64,000 bases of DNA. Origin: Tigriopus japonicus (lineage: Eukaryota > Arthropoda > Copepoda > Harpacticoida > Harpacticidae). Numbering within the stretch: position 1 is the stretch's first letter; each line of letters begins with the position of its first letter. Position numbers and translations under genes: made by a program. Below, in pieces: positions 1-12,305 of the stretch. The notes below the pieces were generated by a model that was given only the letters and a program-made list of their open reading frames with translations, had not been told where the DNA came from and did not search any database. Location: assembly GCA_010645155.1 (NCBI GenBank), contig CM021318.1, forward strand, positions 7,202,872 to 7,266,871, given 5' to 3'.

Positions 1-26
1 CTCAAAAAACAATCCAATATTCCTAC

Positions 27-3000
27 CTTTCTTTCTTTTTGCTGAATCCGTAAAGTGCTTTAAAGCAGGCAAAGCATTCAAATTCGAGAAAGATCCATGA
101 CTCAGTTGAGTCTCCTGGAATGAAAGGAAGAAAAAAGAGTTACTACCTTCATAGAACATGAACCACTGGTCATTCTTTCATCGAACTTGGGCCAAATTGA
201 GTAACTCCGTTTCTTGAAGGTTCCGATGATCCACGATATCCTTCTCGAAAGCATCGGTAACAATGTTATTTTGCATTGGATCGGCTCTCCATTGTGAGAA
301 CACGGAGATCTCGTTGTCCATGGCACACATTAATATCCCATCTCTGACCCATGACATGGCCATTGGAGTGGGATTGAGTCCATCAGCCGTCTTCAAGGCC
401 ACTCGGCGAATCTGCATCCATCTGTGAGATCAACAAAATTTTAATCCAAAGCCTTTAATCGATTCGGGCATGTCCTCATTACCTGATTTCATCGGGGAAT
501 TGTTGGAATCCCATGGACGAAGATCGGCTTAATAAAGGTCGACCAGATCCTCCTCGAGCATCCAAATTGGCCTTTTGAGTGGCCGCAGCCAACTCACTCG
601 AGACAGTCGTCAGCAAAAGGATCTTATTGCCCACGGCCACGGTCAGAATGTGCGATCCATCCTCATTGGAGACCCAATCCAAGATGACGCTCTGTTTAGG
701 TGAAACTGGTGATGGAGAATTGCCTTTGTTGCTGATATAGCGCTTGATGCCTTCGAAAGTGGCCATACTTGGCACCGATACAAGTCCTGGAAGGGTGAAG
801 AAAGGGTTGAGGTCGTTCCATAAGATCTTTTGGAGGTGGTGCACCACCAAAAATGAACCAACGAACGATACACATACACTCATAAGATGTATGTAAAAAG
901 AAGCACATCGGGATGTGAAACAGTTCACAAAAAAAGTTAACAAACACAACAATGGTCGGAAGACTTACTACCGTGAAGAGCTGGAATCAAGGCTGGAAAT
1001 GAAGGACAAAAGACTGAGGTGCCATAAATACGACTAGAACTAAAATTACTAGATGGAGATGATTAATATACGTATGTTAATGGTGAATGGGTTGATCACA
1101 AAGAAGTCTTGACTCGGGTTTCATTCGGTCAATGATTTTTGTTGTCTAGTGATGGGCAAAAACGCTCTCAATCAGTTACCAAACTTTAAAAGAATATGAT
1201 GTATTGTTAAGACAGAAACATGTCTTTAAAGCATTCCAAATTTCCTTTTCTTCAACAAGTTCGTTTCCGATAGCACGTTTTTGTCGTCCATCGAAAATGC
1301 TTTACTTAGTTCTAAGTTGTTTTCTCTCACCTTGCAAGTTCTTCTTCATTTCTTCGCCATCTTGATCATCCTGAAAGTGTTGCGTGATCTTCTCCAGATT
1401 GCTCTGTCGAGTCGAGCTGAACACGCTCATATCCATGGCCGGGATCTCGGGTTGGATCTCGATGTTCTTGAGACTAATCGTGTCCTCCACGATCCACTCT
1501 GAGCCCCCGGTTGACTCACACTCGTAGATCCTGACGCAAAGATTGACATATCGCATGGTCGGGTCCACATTCGGACGTTGAAAACTGTGTCCGGTTTGGT
1601 ATGCACAGGCGATTCGTCCACTATAAGCGGCACTCACACTGACCAACGTGCCTGGAACCTCGATTTCAGATTTGCCGTCTTCGGATTCCATTTGCCATTC
1701 CTCCCATTCGAACGCTTCCGGGTGTTCAGGATTCACTCCGGTGAGCTTCACCCTCCAGAATCTGTGATCATAAGGAGCTTTGTTGAGACTACAAAACGTA
1801 TGATTCTATTTATAATCAGGGGTGGTTCACAAAACCCAAGTTCAATGGATAATGCGTCCACAAAACCAAGAAGGGATGGATTTGGGAGACTTTGGACCCT
1901 CAAGGTGAATCTTTCAAAAACAACCGATTTTTTATATCCATCGGATTTAAAAAAAAATCATTGGAAGATCCTAAGAAAAGGCTCAAAGCTTGGTAGTTCT
2001 TGGATCATCCATTCAGAGATGGGTTTTTCTTCTCCAAAGTGGATGAGTTTGAAACAAATTTGTTCACTTACCGTATCTTTTTGTCTGTACAGGCCGTGAC
2101 CATGACATAAGGAGCGAGACAAGCAGGATAGATCGACGAGGACGAGAGATGTCCAACTGCTGGAACGGCATCAATGATGTCCACTCCCGGAGGAAGGGGT
2201 AAAGTTTGAACGCAAACTTTCTTGGTGGACACGTGAACTTCCGTGGCGTGACCCCCGGAATGTTGTCGTTGAGGAACGATAGGTGGAGCGGTTCCATCAG
2301 GAGTGATGCTTCCAGATGAATCAGCTCCATCTTAAAGGAAATAGGAATTTTGGAGTGAATCGAGAACCTTTCTATTTTTTATCATTTTTATGTTTCATTA
2401 TGTTTGGTGAGGTGTAGACAGAAAAATAGACTACATTTTTATATAAAAATCAGAGACATAAAAAACAGGATTTGTTAAGGGCAATTCGTTTCTTTAGAAG
2501 AAAACCTGATTTAGTGATGACTTGAAACAATACCTTGACATTCGGGCTCTGAGGCAATCACCAATTTCCACATGTGAACAACGACCCCTTCCCGAGTTTT
2601 CTCCGCCACGAGAACATAAAAGGGCTCATGAAAGGCTGATCCTTGGTGATCTAAGTCCACAACAGCCGACATCTTGGACGTGATCAGACCGAGATTGACA
2701 GCCGCATCTCGACTACTTGGAATGGTTCCTTGGGCCAGAATTAGTTGCTCTTGGAAAGCATGGAGCATCACCGTGCTTTGCCAATCCTAAGAATGAAATG
2801 AAGAAACACACACACCCTTATCAAATAGTACATAATGTTTAAAATAAGTTTTTCAAGGAACCAACCTGAGTGGCCTCAGTAATGGCTTCAAGTTCGAGGA
2901 TGGCTCCGGGTTTGGCCGAGGATTGAGTGGAGACGATTCGAAATTTCTCGTGAATCTTTTCAGCGTCTCCATGTTGAGCCCCTACATTGGTGGAATGTCC

Positions 3001-6000
3001 ACTAGACATGGACATCATGGAGCTTTCCATTCGGTTGGACTTTCTCGACGAAGATGTGATCTCAGCCAAAAGAGTTCGAGCATCGATAACTGCCTGATAA
3101 ACTCGCAAACATTCGCCATCCGAAGCCACAAAACACGCTGATGGGGAATTCGAAATCGATCCCAACGAGGTGCTGAAATATCGTTTGGACGCGTTTTTCA
3201 TTTTCCCACAGAGTTCATGGTTTCATGCCAGGCGAGTTGAGTTATCGAGTTGTTAAATTTCTTGCCACAAAGGTTTTGTGGCGGCCTTAGGGCCCCGTAA
3301 ATAAGGGGGTTGCCTTGCGTGATGCATTAGACTCGGGGGCAAGAGCTAAAAATGTCGAAATTCCCCCAAGAAAACGAGGAGTAATTTGTCGAGCAAGCCT
3401 CTTTGTGCGGAGAGGGCAAGGCCTCTTCCACCTTGACGTGAGCAATAATCCCCATGAGAGGGAAAAAGCCACTTAAAACAGGGCCCCTTCTTCTTCGCCT
3501 CCTCTTTCCCTGGTCGTCTCACAAATCATAAATGACGAGGCCACACTCTTATTTGTTGAGGTTGGAGGCTCAAATCGAGCGCTTAGAGCTCTACTAACCA
3601 AAGAAACTAGCGCTGAAAGGGTTTGAGAGCACTCTAATTGGTCAAACTTTGAAACAAAAGGAACTAATGTCCTCTTTGATTTGTATGTTGGCAATTAATC
3701 ACAATTATTCTTGGACCACTACAACATTCTCTCTCTTCACAGACCACAACACAGAATTAACAGAACAGAATTAACCTAACCTAACCTAATAGATGATAGT
3801 TTTGATAACTCATTTTAAAATCTTCATCTGTATTTGGAGAGAATCGGTTGAGTTGACTTTGTTTTAAGAGCTCTTTTGGCCAAGGTTACAAGGTTTCTGG
3901 TTAGACTAAGTAGTAATCGTAGTAAAGAGCACTTACCTCGGTAAAAGTGTGGGTATCCAGGCCACATCAGCAAAGGCGGAAATCTCTTTCGAGTTAATTC
4001 GTGCCAGTTCGGTGATCCCACCTGATTTCGAGAGTGGTCCCACTGGATCCACACGCCACAAAATGAGCTCACTACAAAAAACCTGAAAACAAAACAGAGA
4101 CCACATCGTTCGCTTTTGTCCACAAACCAATGTTCCAAGAACGGACTGACCTCTTCATGAGCTGAAATGGGTCCTTCAGACTCGTGGATCAGATTGTGAT
4201 GTGAAGTGGTGAGTAGAAGGGGTAGAACCGGATGACAAGTGATCCCATTCACTCGGAATCGATGACCGGAAGCTCGGGAATTGTGGCTCACGTTGAGCAA
4301 CTGAGCGAACTTGGACTTTTCGGCAAACATCATGTTCCACAGATTCAGAGTCCCATTGCTGTGCTTTGAGATCAGAGACACAATCGGAGGGGGCTTATAC
4401 TTTTGGAATGTGGAAGATTGGGGCGGGGTTGGTGGGGTTGGTTGTTGGGGTTCTGGTGACGATTCTTGATCCTCTTCTTCTTTTTTAGGCTCATCCTTCT
4501 CGTCATCGTGTTGAGCTTCATTGGTGCCATTCAAGATATCCTCTCCAAAGATCCCTTTCAAATCCAAGACACTATTGCCATTGAAGAGTTCCACGTGAGT
4601 GCCCATAGTGATGGCATCGCCCAAAGGTAAAGCGTTGGGGATTCGAGAGGAGAACGAAACTTGAGCCTGTCGAAAAGATCCAGGTTGGTATTCGTCCAAA
4701 AAATCCGCCACCCAAACCAAAAAAGAACCATCTACGGGATGAACGGCAAACAATAGATCCGAACTTTGGTGCCAATCCTTGAGCACTTGATCAATTCGAT
4801 GATCTAGCATATCGCTCAGGTTCAAATTGGGTTGAGGAACATTATTGGAATCATCGGATTGGGCTATTGAAGAATTAGACGTGGCATCAGCTACTTTCGA
4901 CGACGGATGGGGCGGTCTTTTGGGAGGTGGGGGTCGAGGCGGAGCATCACTCCCACCGTCGTCATGATGACCATTACTGCGACCTCGACTGAGCTCTAAA
5001 TCCAAATCTTGACGACCTTTGGCCAATCGGAACAAATCGTCCATGATTCGCTCGGCATCTTGAGTAAATTGCATCTCCTTATTGTCCAACCAATGGACCA
5101 CAAACAATTGGTTTTCGCCTTCATGTGGGTGACTCGCATTCAAAGTGGGAACCAAAGGAATGTCCGTGCGAGCATTGATAGAAGCGGCCAGATGGAAATG
5201 CAATGTTGGGGACACACCTGTTCCATGAAAGCCGTAATTATGGAACTCGTGCACACTATAAGTTGAAGGCAAAGAGGTCACTGGATCCGGATGAACCTCG
5301 CCATTAGTGGTTTTCATATTCTTGGTCAACTTCCGAGCCGCGAAACTTTGCCTGTGAATGAAACATAATCGAAGAAGAAATTATTAAACATACAAAATGC
5401 AACGAATGCTAGAGTCTGATACGTTAAGGCGGAAACGCGGGGGAAACTTGGATTTCTCATTGCATCGTTGCACTACTGAAAAGTTGAATGAGGAGATGAA
5501 TGCCGATAAGGCTATCACGATCCTCAAACTACCCAAACCAAGATCAAACGCCTTGAATATTGAGCGACCAGTTATGGAAGACCATTTCAAGGATTATATT
5601 TGCAATAATCGCGTCAAGGTGAGCCAATCAGATCCTCAATATCACAAGAAAGTGGAGCAAAGACATGTTTTGGAGCTNNNNNNNNNNNNNNNNNNNNNNN
5701 NNNNNNNNNNNNNNNNNNNNNNNNNNNNNNNNNNNNNNNNNNNNNNNNNNNNNNNNNNNNNNNNNNNNNNNNNNNNNNNNNNNNNNNNNNNNNNGGTCCA
5801 AAAAGTGCCATGGTGTCTTTGGGTATTTTGATTCAAACCTAAAAAGCCATTCGGAACACCGTGCGCGTCAAGGTGAGCCAATCAGATCCTCAATATCACA
5901 AGAAAGTGGAGCAAAGACATGTTTTGGAGCTTTTACTTCACGAGTCCTATCAACATCTGACCAAATACGGCGATTGGTTCAAAAACGAAGAAGGTGTCTG

Positions 6001-7937
6001 GGTCATGAACGAGTGTTTGCCCAAAGAGCAAGATGATTCCCAAGAAACGTCCCAAACAGATGATCAAGATGCTCTCGATGCCAAAGCCAAGCGAGCCCAT
6101 ACCAAGTTGATGCCCCTTCAGAGGCGATATTTGAAGCGGATTGCCCAAGAATATCGTCTTCCGCCCAAAGTCAAGGGCGAACCCTACCTCATTGACAACA
6201 CAAATCGAACTCTTCACGTTCGATCTCCCAGTTATGATAGTATCCACCAAATGGACGCTCGCATCTGAGACATATTTTTCACTCACCTCATGTGTCGGAA
6301 TCGTTGGATGAAACGGGCTTTTTGACGATGTGTGCGGAATTTGGAATCTTTGGCAGCCGCTGGATCCAACTGAGACATACATACGATCCCATCCTCGGGT
6401 AAAACGGTCTCACACCACATTCGGCAAATGTTGTCCAAACAAGAGGTTACCAACATGTTCGCCACCGATCCCCTGATAGATTAAGGATTTGTAATTATGT
6501 TCACTAAAGTTGGAATTCAGCATTAAATTTAATGGAGTACTCACTTTGGCATGTACTTGGAGGTCTTTCTCCAGGATATTCCCGTGACACTCCGTGGATG
6601 AGCCAGATAGACATAACTGAATGAAATGGAGTTGGAACAAGCCGCAGATCTCACACTCTCTGAAGTCTGTTCTCTGGGAAACAAAACTATAAAAAAAACG
6701 AATATTACATTTCATTTCAACCAATTCAAGCCGAAGTCCTTACGTTGTTGGTTTTGGTACCAAACCCGCACCAAACGGTCGTGTTTGCTAGCCGTGGCGA
6801 AAAGCGTTCCATCGGGCGAATACACCAAATGGAACACGGGATTTGCGGGTCGAGTTCGCCACAAACATCGCCATCGACCAGAATCATTGGCGGTTTGATC
6901 ATCGATATTGAATGTGACTGGGCCAGTTTGGTCTTCGGATTGTTCTTCATGGTGCCAGAGTTGAATATATTCACCCGCGGTCAGCAATCGATTACCATCA
7001 TTGTTCCAGCATAAAGTAGTGATATTCCACTCGGACTCGATCCGATCCGTTTCCACCCACCAAAAATCCAAACCCTAGGGATTCATGGTGTATTTTTACA
7101 AACACGTGTTTGACTGACCTATTGTACTTTATTACCCGGATCAGGGCATGAAAAATTTAGTAACAGGCTATTTAGGAGCGTTTAAAGTTATTGATGTAAA
7201 AAAAACAATGATTCGAAAGGTAAGCGATATTTTTAGCAAGGGATATCGCAGCTACCACATTTTAAGTACACATTTTTTCAAAGATGTGGACAATACAATA
7301 GTTCATCTCAAAAGGTGTTCATCTGATCAAGAAGAAAAGTACTAACAAAGCCCAAAGTGTAGGCGAGTATAAAAATAGCAACTAAGCCTGATTGTTATTC
7401 CAAGAAGGTCGTTATCCGACAAAAACAATCCACCAGGAAATAAAGAAGTCATGCTTTTCTCGCTACTTGTTAACATCAAAATTCTAGATGCCATTGAAAA
7501 GGATAAAACATCTCTTTAAAAAAGAAAACCAGTTGATCTCTTCCTGCCCTTTCAGCCCAGAATCTAGACAGCCCGAGCTGAAACTTACATGATTGGTGTT
7601 CTTCTCTTCCAAGGGTGACGGCTCAAAAATAATAATGGTGTTATTGTAAGAAGCGGCGATTTTGCCGGAATCCTGTGAACACGCCACCGAAGCGATTTGC
7701 ACATTATCATGGCAAATCCCGGGCAGAATCTGCACACGCTGGAAATCCGGGGCCAAAATGACGATATTACATCCGGAAGCATACGCCTACAAAAGAAAAA
7801 TAGAGAGTTTTAGGCTTGATAGAGGTGGGGTTTTTGGGTACTTTTTTTACCGTGAATGAGGTGCCTTCAACCGTGCCCACATCAAAGGTGCGATCACCTT
7901 TGTTGGCCGCACCCGTTAGAATTTGGTGGCACTTCAT
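27..7937 (-). CDS. DmX: DmX / DMXL / Rabconnectin-3 alpha, N-terminal half (14 exons, partial)
   Basis: Family role: giant WD40 scaffold that with Rabconnectin-3 beta (WDR7) forms the metazoan RAVE-like complex, assembling V-ATPase on endosomes and synaptic vesicles and affecting Notch signalling. Coding exons in transcript order: 7851-7937, 7589-7786, 6744-7074, 6545-6686, 6287-6472, 4151-5351, 3937-4082, 2866-3172, 2534-2786, 2072-2330, 1331-1761, 483-786, 187-421, 27-114. All join in one frame at GT-AG junctions, giving about 1389 residues of a protein usually near 3000; the rest lies beyond the left edge. Seen: start [10 protein letters not shown] matching the family N-terminus; WD strands such as [19 protein letters not shown] and [24 protein letters not shown] and [20 protein letters not shown] (about residues 515-550); [64 protein letters not shown]. 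Exon 6 adds a proline-rich and an acidic linker. The start has no earlier in-frame exon that I can see. The exon 13 donor is weak. Confidence 0.93.
3771..3790. repeat. Interstitial arthropod telomere-type repeat (CCTAA)3
   Basis: Three tandem CCTAA units (TTAGG on the other strand) lie at 3775-3789 in the 764-bp DmX intron 7, after an AACAGAATTAAC-like repeated stretch. TTAGG is the ancestral arthropod telomere unit. So short a run could arise by chance or by telomerase-mediated break repair. Confidence 0.5.
5397..6268 (+). CDS. Intronless ORF nested antisense in DmX intron 5, split by an assembly gap
   Basis: I do not recognise this protein. It starts at the first ATG after an in-frame TAA four codons upstream, in a favourable context (AAAATGC). 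The frame is open to 5677, where 117 N begin, and is open again from 5864 to the stop at 6266-6268. A perfect 68-bp duplication (5610-5677 and 5864-5931, offset 254) flanks the gap. Without one copy and the intervening bases the two halves share one phase and give about 205 residues. The product would be hydrophilic and soluble, with a basic N-terminus (TLRRKRGG), an aromatic centre ([18 protein letters not shown]), an acidic Q/D/E linker and a basic C-terminal part ([20 protein letters not shown]); no signal peptide or membrane segment. The ORF lies wholly inside the host intron (5352-6286), which fits an intron-nested gene or retrocopy. Expression is unproven. Confidence 0.6.
5610..5931. other. 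Assembly gap (117 N) flanked by a perfect 68-bp direct repeat
   Basis: Bases 5678-5794 are N. The 68 bases before the gap (5610-5677) recur exactly at 5864-5931, preceded by 69 unexplained bases (5795-5863). Removing 254 bp restores an open frame, so the likely cause is two contig ends that overlap but were scaffolded instead of merged, with a short chimeric end. A true tandem duplication is the alternative. Confidence 0.85.
6522..6527 (+). promoter_or_regulatory. Possible poly(A) signal ATTAAA for the nested ORF
   Basis: First ATTAAA/AATAAA hexamer on the plus strand downstream of the nested ORF stop (6268). If used, the 3' UTR would run antisense across DmX exon 5 (6287-6472). This rests on the hexamer alone. 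Confidence 0.2.
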
Positions 7938-10900
7938 GACCCGAGTCTAGATTGACAAGGACAATGTCATCGGGTTTGTTTTTCTATGAACTTGATTTTT
8001 CACTAATGAGAAGACGTTCTTTGCAGACTTGGGACATTTCAATCAGGCTAGCCAAAAGAATTCTTGGTTAAGATGTCAGTTTTTGGCTCGAATTAGGTCA
8101 AACCGTAAAAGGCGAAAGGTGATTAAGGTTATTTTTTTCTTTTTAATATATTTTTTTCAGATTTGATAGATCTTATTGAACGGATAATTAAAGCAAAACT
8201 TTACATGTCTGCAATTTAAGCCAGATATTTGTTAAACCATCAAGTGTAAGGATCATTTTAGCAAAGCTGAGAGGGTAGAGCTGTGCGTGAAGGAACACCT
8301 CATCATGTGAGCACTTTGACAGATCGATATTTGGACGCAACTTCGAAAAGATTATAACGAAACCTATCAAAATGCTGCTGTAAACCACCTCTATCTTTTC
8401 AATCTTACCAGACTCAATCAGTCAGACCAGTTGAAGTCGACCAGCGACAAATACTTTTGTAATTGGTGCCACTCGGATTGAGCAAATTGAAAGACAAATA
8501 TTGATATCTCTTAATTACAATAAAACGGGTTGAGCGGTTGAGGGATTGATCAAGTGATTATCCAATTATCTAAATTCGATTTGCACCAAAACCAAAGGAC
8601 ATCAGCTGTTATGGACTGGAAAGCCGCCAATTGCAAAATTATTGTGGGATGCGGACCTTTATATTGCTTGTGCCTCATTTTACATTTTTTGTTCTGATTT
8701 ATTCAATAAGGGTTATGGGTGAGGAAGCAAAGTGCCTTTCTATTCGAAATTTTCAAGGTCCTGTGCTTATGAAATGTTGCCAGAAGCCTCCTGAAAGCTC
8801 AAATTACTCTTTGTTGTTACAAAAATGACATAACATGAAGAAAAAAGCTAGAGTAAAAACGATGATTTTGCAATGTTTTGGAACCGTCAAAACTCTTTGG
8901 ACACCCTATGGATTAAGAACCAAAATATTTGCTTCCTTTACCAACAAGTTAACACTACATGTTAAATTCAATGAAAGCCAACGACCCAATTCCAGCTTCC
9001 AAAGAGCCACGGGGAAAAAAGAATAATCAAAGCCATCCTGGCATTTCCCTCCATATAACTGAAAACGCTTTCATGTCCAATCAGTCTGAAGTCCTCGCCA
9101 TGGTGTTGTTTATGAAGATTTCTTCCTCGTCCATCCAATCGGTCGTATCTATCCAGCTTTTTGCTTGCACTTTAACCTGTTGACCGTTACCAAGCATTTG
9201 GCTGTTCTACAAACTGGCAAGCCAGCTCCACTAATGCTCAAATTGGCTCAACGAGGACTTGCCGACTAAAGATAACACCTCATTAGGTGCCAAAAGCTCA
9301 TTGACCACTCTTCTTTGTCAAGTCGGCAATGTGTCCAATTATTCTCTTCACTGAGAGATTCTTCTATTTTCGAAACCCCTCCCCAGGTTAAAACCGCACC
9401 ACATGGCTTTCGAAGGTCCGCCATTTATGCAACATTGACGTTAGTCGAGCTTGTCTAGTCTGGGAAAATGACAGAAGTTGGAAAATAAATATACCGTAGA
9501 TGTCAAGGAGATGACAAAGCCTCAAAGGTAGGTGGTAATTTACGAACTCTCAGATCCTCTGACATCCACGAGAAGCAGCTCGTTTTTGAAACCAACCATG
9601 TTACGAGATCAGGGGCTTGATCTGGAAAATCTGCCTATTTCAAGATTCGTGATTGTTGGTGGTCAAGAAACGCATTCCATCCTCCTAGTATATTATGTAC
9701 GAGTACAACGACTTACGCATAGGAGTACGTGAGGGGGTGCTTGGTCGACAGAAAGACTTTAATGGATTCTCGGCAGAGAGAACACTCGAGAGGGTAGATA
9801 AATTTGAAGTAAGTTCAAGATGCTGCTTGGTTAATGAATTCGCAGATCAAATTCAATTTCCAAATACTCTCAGTGTTTTGATCCGCAGGTTTCAAGTTTT
9901 TAAGAACTGATTTCATGTTAAGAGCCCATTGTTGAGGAGCGTTTCATTACTCTACTTTAGCTTACCTGTTCATTGCCTTTCAGATAGTAATATAAGTACA
10001 TCGTGAAATATCCTATTTTCCTCTTAACCTGCATTTTTTACGGAGTTTATATACTTTTGGTTCCGCCGAAAACGGAGATTTTAATCGAACTTTTTTTGAA
10101 CTTTTGGTTTTCGGTCCTTACTATTTATTGAGTAGTTTTGAAAGATACTGCTGTCCCTTAATGCATTCTTTTCTATGGTATTTTATAGTTTGCCAAAGAT
10201 TATCTCCAGCACCCTTGTAAAATTTTACCAATTCAAATACATTCTGAAAGCTCAAAACGTTGACTGTACTCTTAGGTTCATTGTAAATTTGTAGCAAAAA
10301 TTTCCAAAAAAAGAGCTTTGATATTGATGAAAAAGACCTGCTTTAAAGATGTTTGTTGAAGTATATTTTTACTTATACAATAATTACGATTCTAATGAGT
10401 TCTTTTGAAAAATTGTGTAAGGGGCATACTTAGTTTTAAGGAACCCTTTCTTGGGCCTAAATCTAACCTTATTCGCCTGAAATCTGCACCCCATCAACCA
10501 ATACGATTGCCACAATCCATTCAGTTTTTCCCACCCACCGTGTCAAAGTCCAACGGGAAAGCAAACATGCCCACTCTAACCTACCCATTGCTTTTTACCC
10601 CGCCAACGATCAATTTATCCCGACTTCTTATGATTACAATTACTTCACGACAAAGGTGAGGATGACATGCCACATTTTAATTGGGGAGAGTTCCTTCAAG
10701 AGGGTGTCGGGATATCGTACTATATCGACGAGATGGATGCATCTTCTCTCCCCTGAAATCGGGGATCATTTGTTAGAAAGAGAGCCATCCTGATCGTCGC
10801 GATGTGATTAGCCCCAAATTCTCATGATCTTTGGCCTCATTTGACAAGAAAACTGTTTCTAGTACGTAGCCAGAGAAGAGCTGCATAAGTGAAGGACGAG

Positions 10901-11716
10901 ATTAATAGATCGAGAAGCCACTAGCGATTCCGAATGTTCAAACACTTTTGTAACGGGGGAGAAAACTTGAAGCAACTTCGAGATAGAGGGTGCCTCACTA
11001 CGTTGACAGGAACCACACACATTCGAGTCATTCCCAAACCGCAAACACTTCCTTGGTTTGATGTTGCGGCTTCACACATTCCCTCAATCGTTTCTAATGA
11101 AATCGAAAAATCAGACGTTACCGAGCTGTCCAATTCGCTACAATTTCTTTGATTGAAGATTACCATTTATTACTTCATAGCGGTCTCAAGTCTCAACCTG
11201 GTACTTGAAAGCAAAGAAACAAGCACATTATTTCTCACTGTCAAAGGTGTTAACCTGAGTCAATAAACAGTTTCCCCAAACCAACGCGAATTTCCTTCCT
11301 TAGGACCTTCCAAAGCTTGTTTGAGGACAAAACAACCGAACTTTTCTTTGGGGCCCGATTGTCTTTCGGTCGTAATGAGGCTTGCCAATATTTGTTTTGG
11401 ATATTCGAAAACACTGGACTGCTCACTCACTTACAACACGGCGTGTTTTGCATATGAACTTGAGTCCTCCAGGTGCTGTTCAATACCCTGGAGGAAAAAA
11501 GTATTGGAATGAGTTTTATCTCCTCGCTGCTCGCACAAATTCGCCTCTTAACGGCGTTTGTCGCCGCCAATCCCCGTTGAAGGAGCTTCGTCCGCACGAT
11601 CCTTTTTCGAGCTCGAACTGCGATGAGGACCGTAAGCATTTGGAGAAACGCTTTTCAGCTCAATTCTCGGCTTCGTTTTTGGCTTAGAGAAGCGGGGCCT
11701 TGATTCTTATTTTTCT

Positions 11717-11762
11717 CACTTCCCATGCCTCAGTTTGTAGTGAGAGTGAGACATGGGTAGTG
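11717..11762. other. Imperfect hairpin with miR-71-like bases in one arm
   Basis: Arms 11717-11732 and 11747-11762 pair over 16 positions with two mismatches around a 14-nt loop. The 3' arm contains GACATGGGTAGTG, shared with miR-71, but the family seed (GAAAGAC) is not intact, the arm is not the usual one, and no miR-2 family hairpin is seen nearby. Annotated only as a hairpin. Confidence 0.25.
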
Positions 11763-12284
11763 TTTCCACAGTGACGGAGTGAAGTCTTCAGATTGATCTG
11801 TGCCCTTAGCCAATTAGTGACAACAATGACCAGTGTGCCAATTCTGAAGTTCAGAGTCAACCATTAGGTGAGTGAGCAAGGAAACAAGCAAGAATAGTTG
11901 ATGATTTATTTAAGCTATTGATTGGTTGGCTCCTCTTGAAAGCACAATAGCCAGGGCCCTTTTGGAGAGCAGGGCCTGGAAAAGGACATATATCAAAGTT
12001 TTTCAATGTCCGGATGGGGAACGAAGAAAAGGAAGAGGTAGAGCTCATATTCTCCAGCCTCGAATTGCATGGCCAAGGCCATCAAGGCTCTTAGTGGCAG
12101 CCAAGATTGGAGGTGTATATTCGCGGTCCCCTAAGCAATAATAACAGGGCTTGACACCGGCCTTTGTTCAGCAATTGGCAATTTCTCTGACATTTTTTGA
12201 GCACGCAACCTTGATTCAATGGGAGGGGAAAGGTATTTCAAGCCTTCCTATTCTCCTTGGTCCTAAACAACTTGGACCACACAA

Positions 12285-12305
12285 ACACACACACACACAC
12301 ACACA
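12285..12305. repeat. (AC)n microsatellite
   Basis: About ten uninterrupted AC units, in non-coding DNA. Confidence 0.9.

Noticed and set aside
147..421. Extended DmX exon 13 ending at the strong GTAGTA donor
   Set aside because: It contains an in-frame TGA and leaves the wrong phase for exon 14; kept only as a possible alternative splice form.
1149..1290. TAGTGATGGGCAAAAACG resembling a hAT terminus
   Set aside because: The opposite end at about 1275 matches only partly (CGTTTTTG core), and no target duplication is visible.
1578..2099. 173-codon plus-strand ORF
   Set aside because: It lies antisense across DmX exon 11 and intron 10; the minus-strand frame is the conserved one, so this is a shadow.
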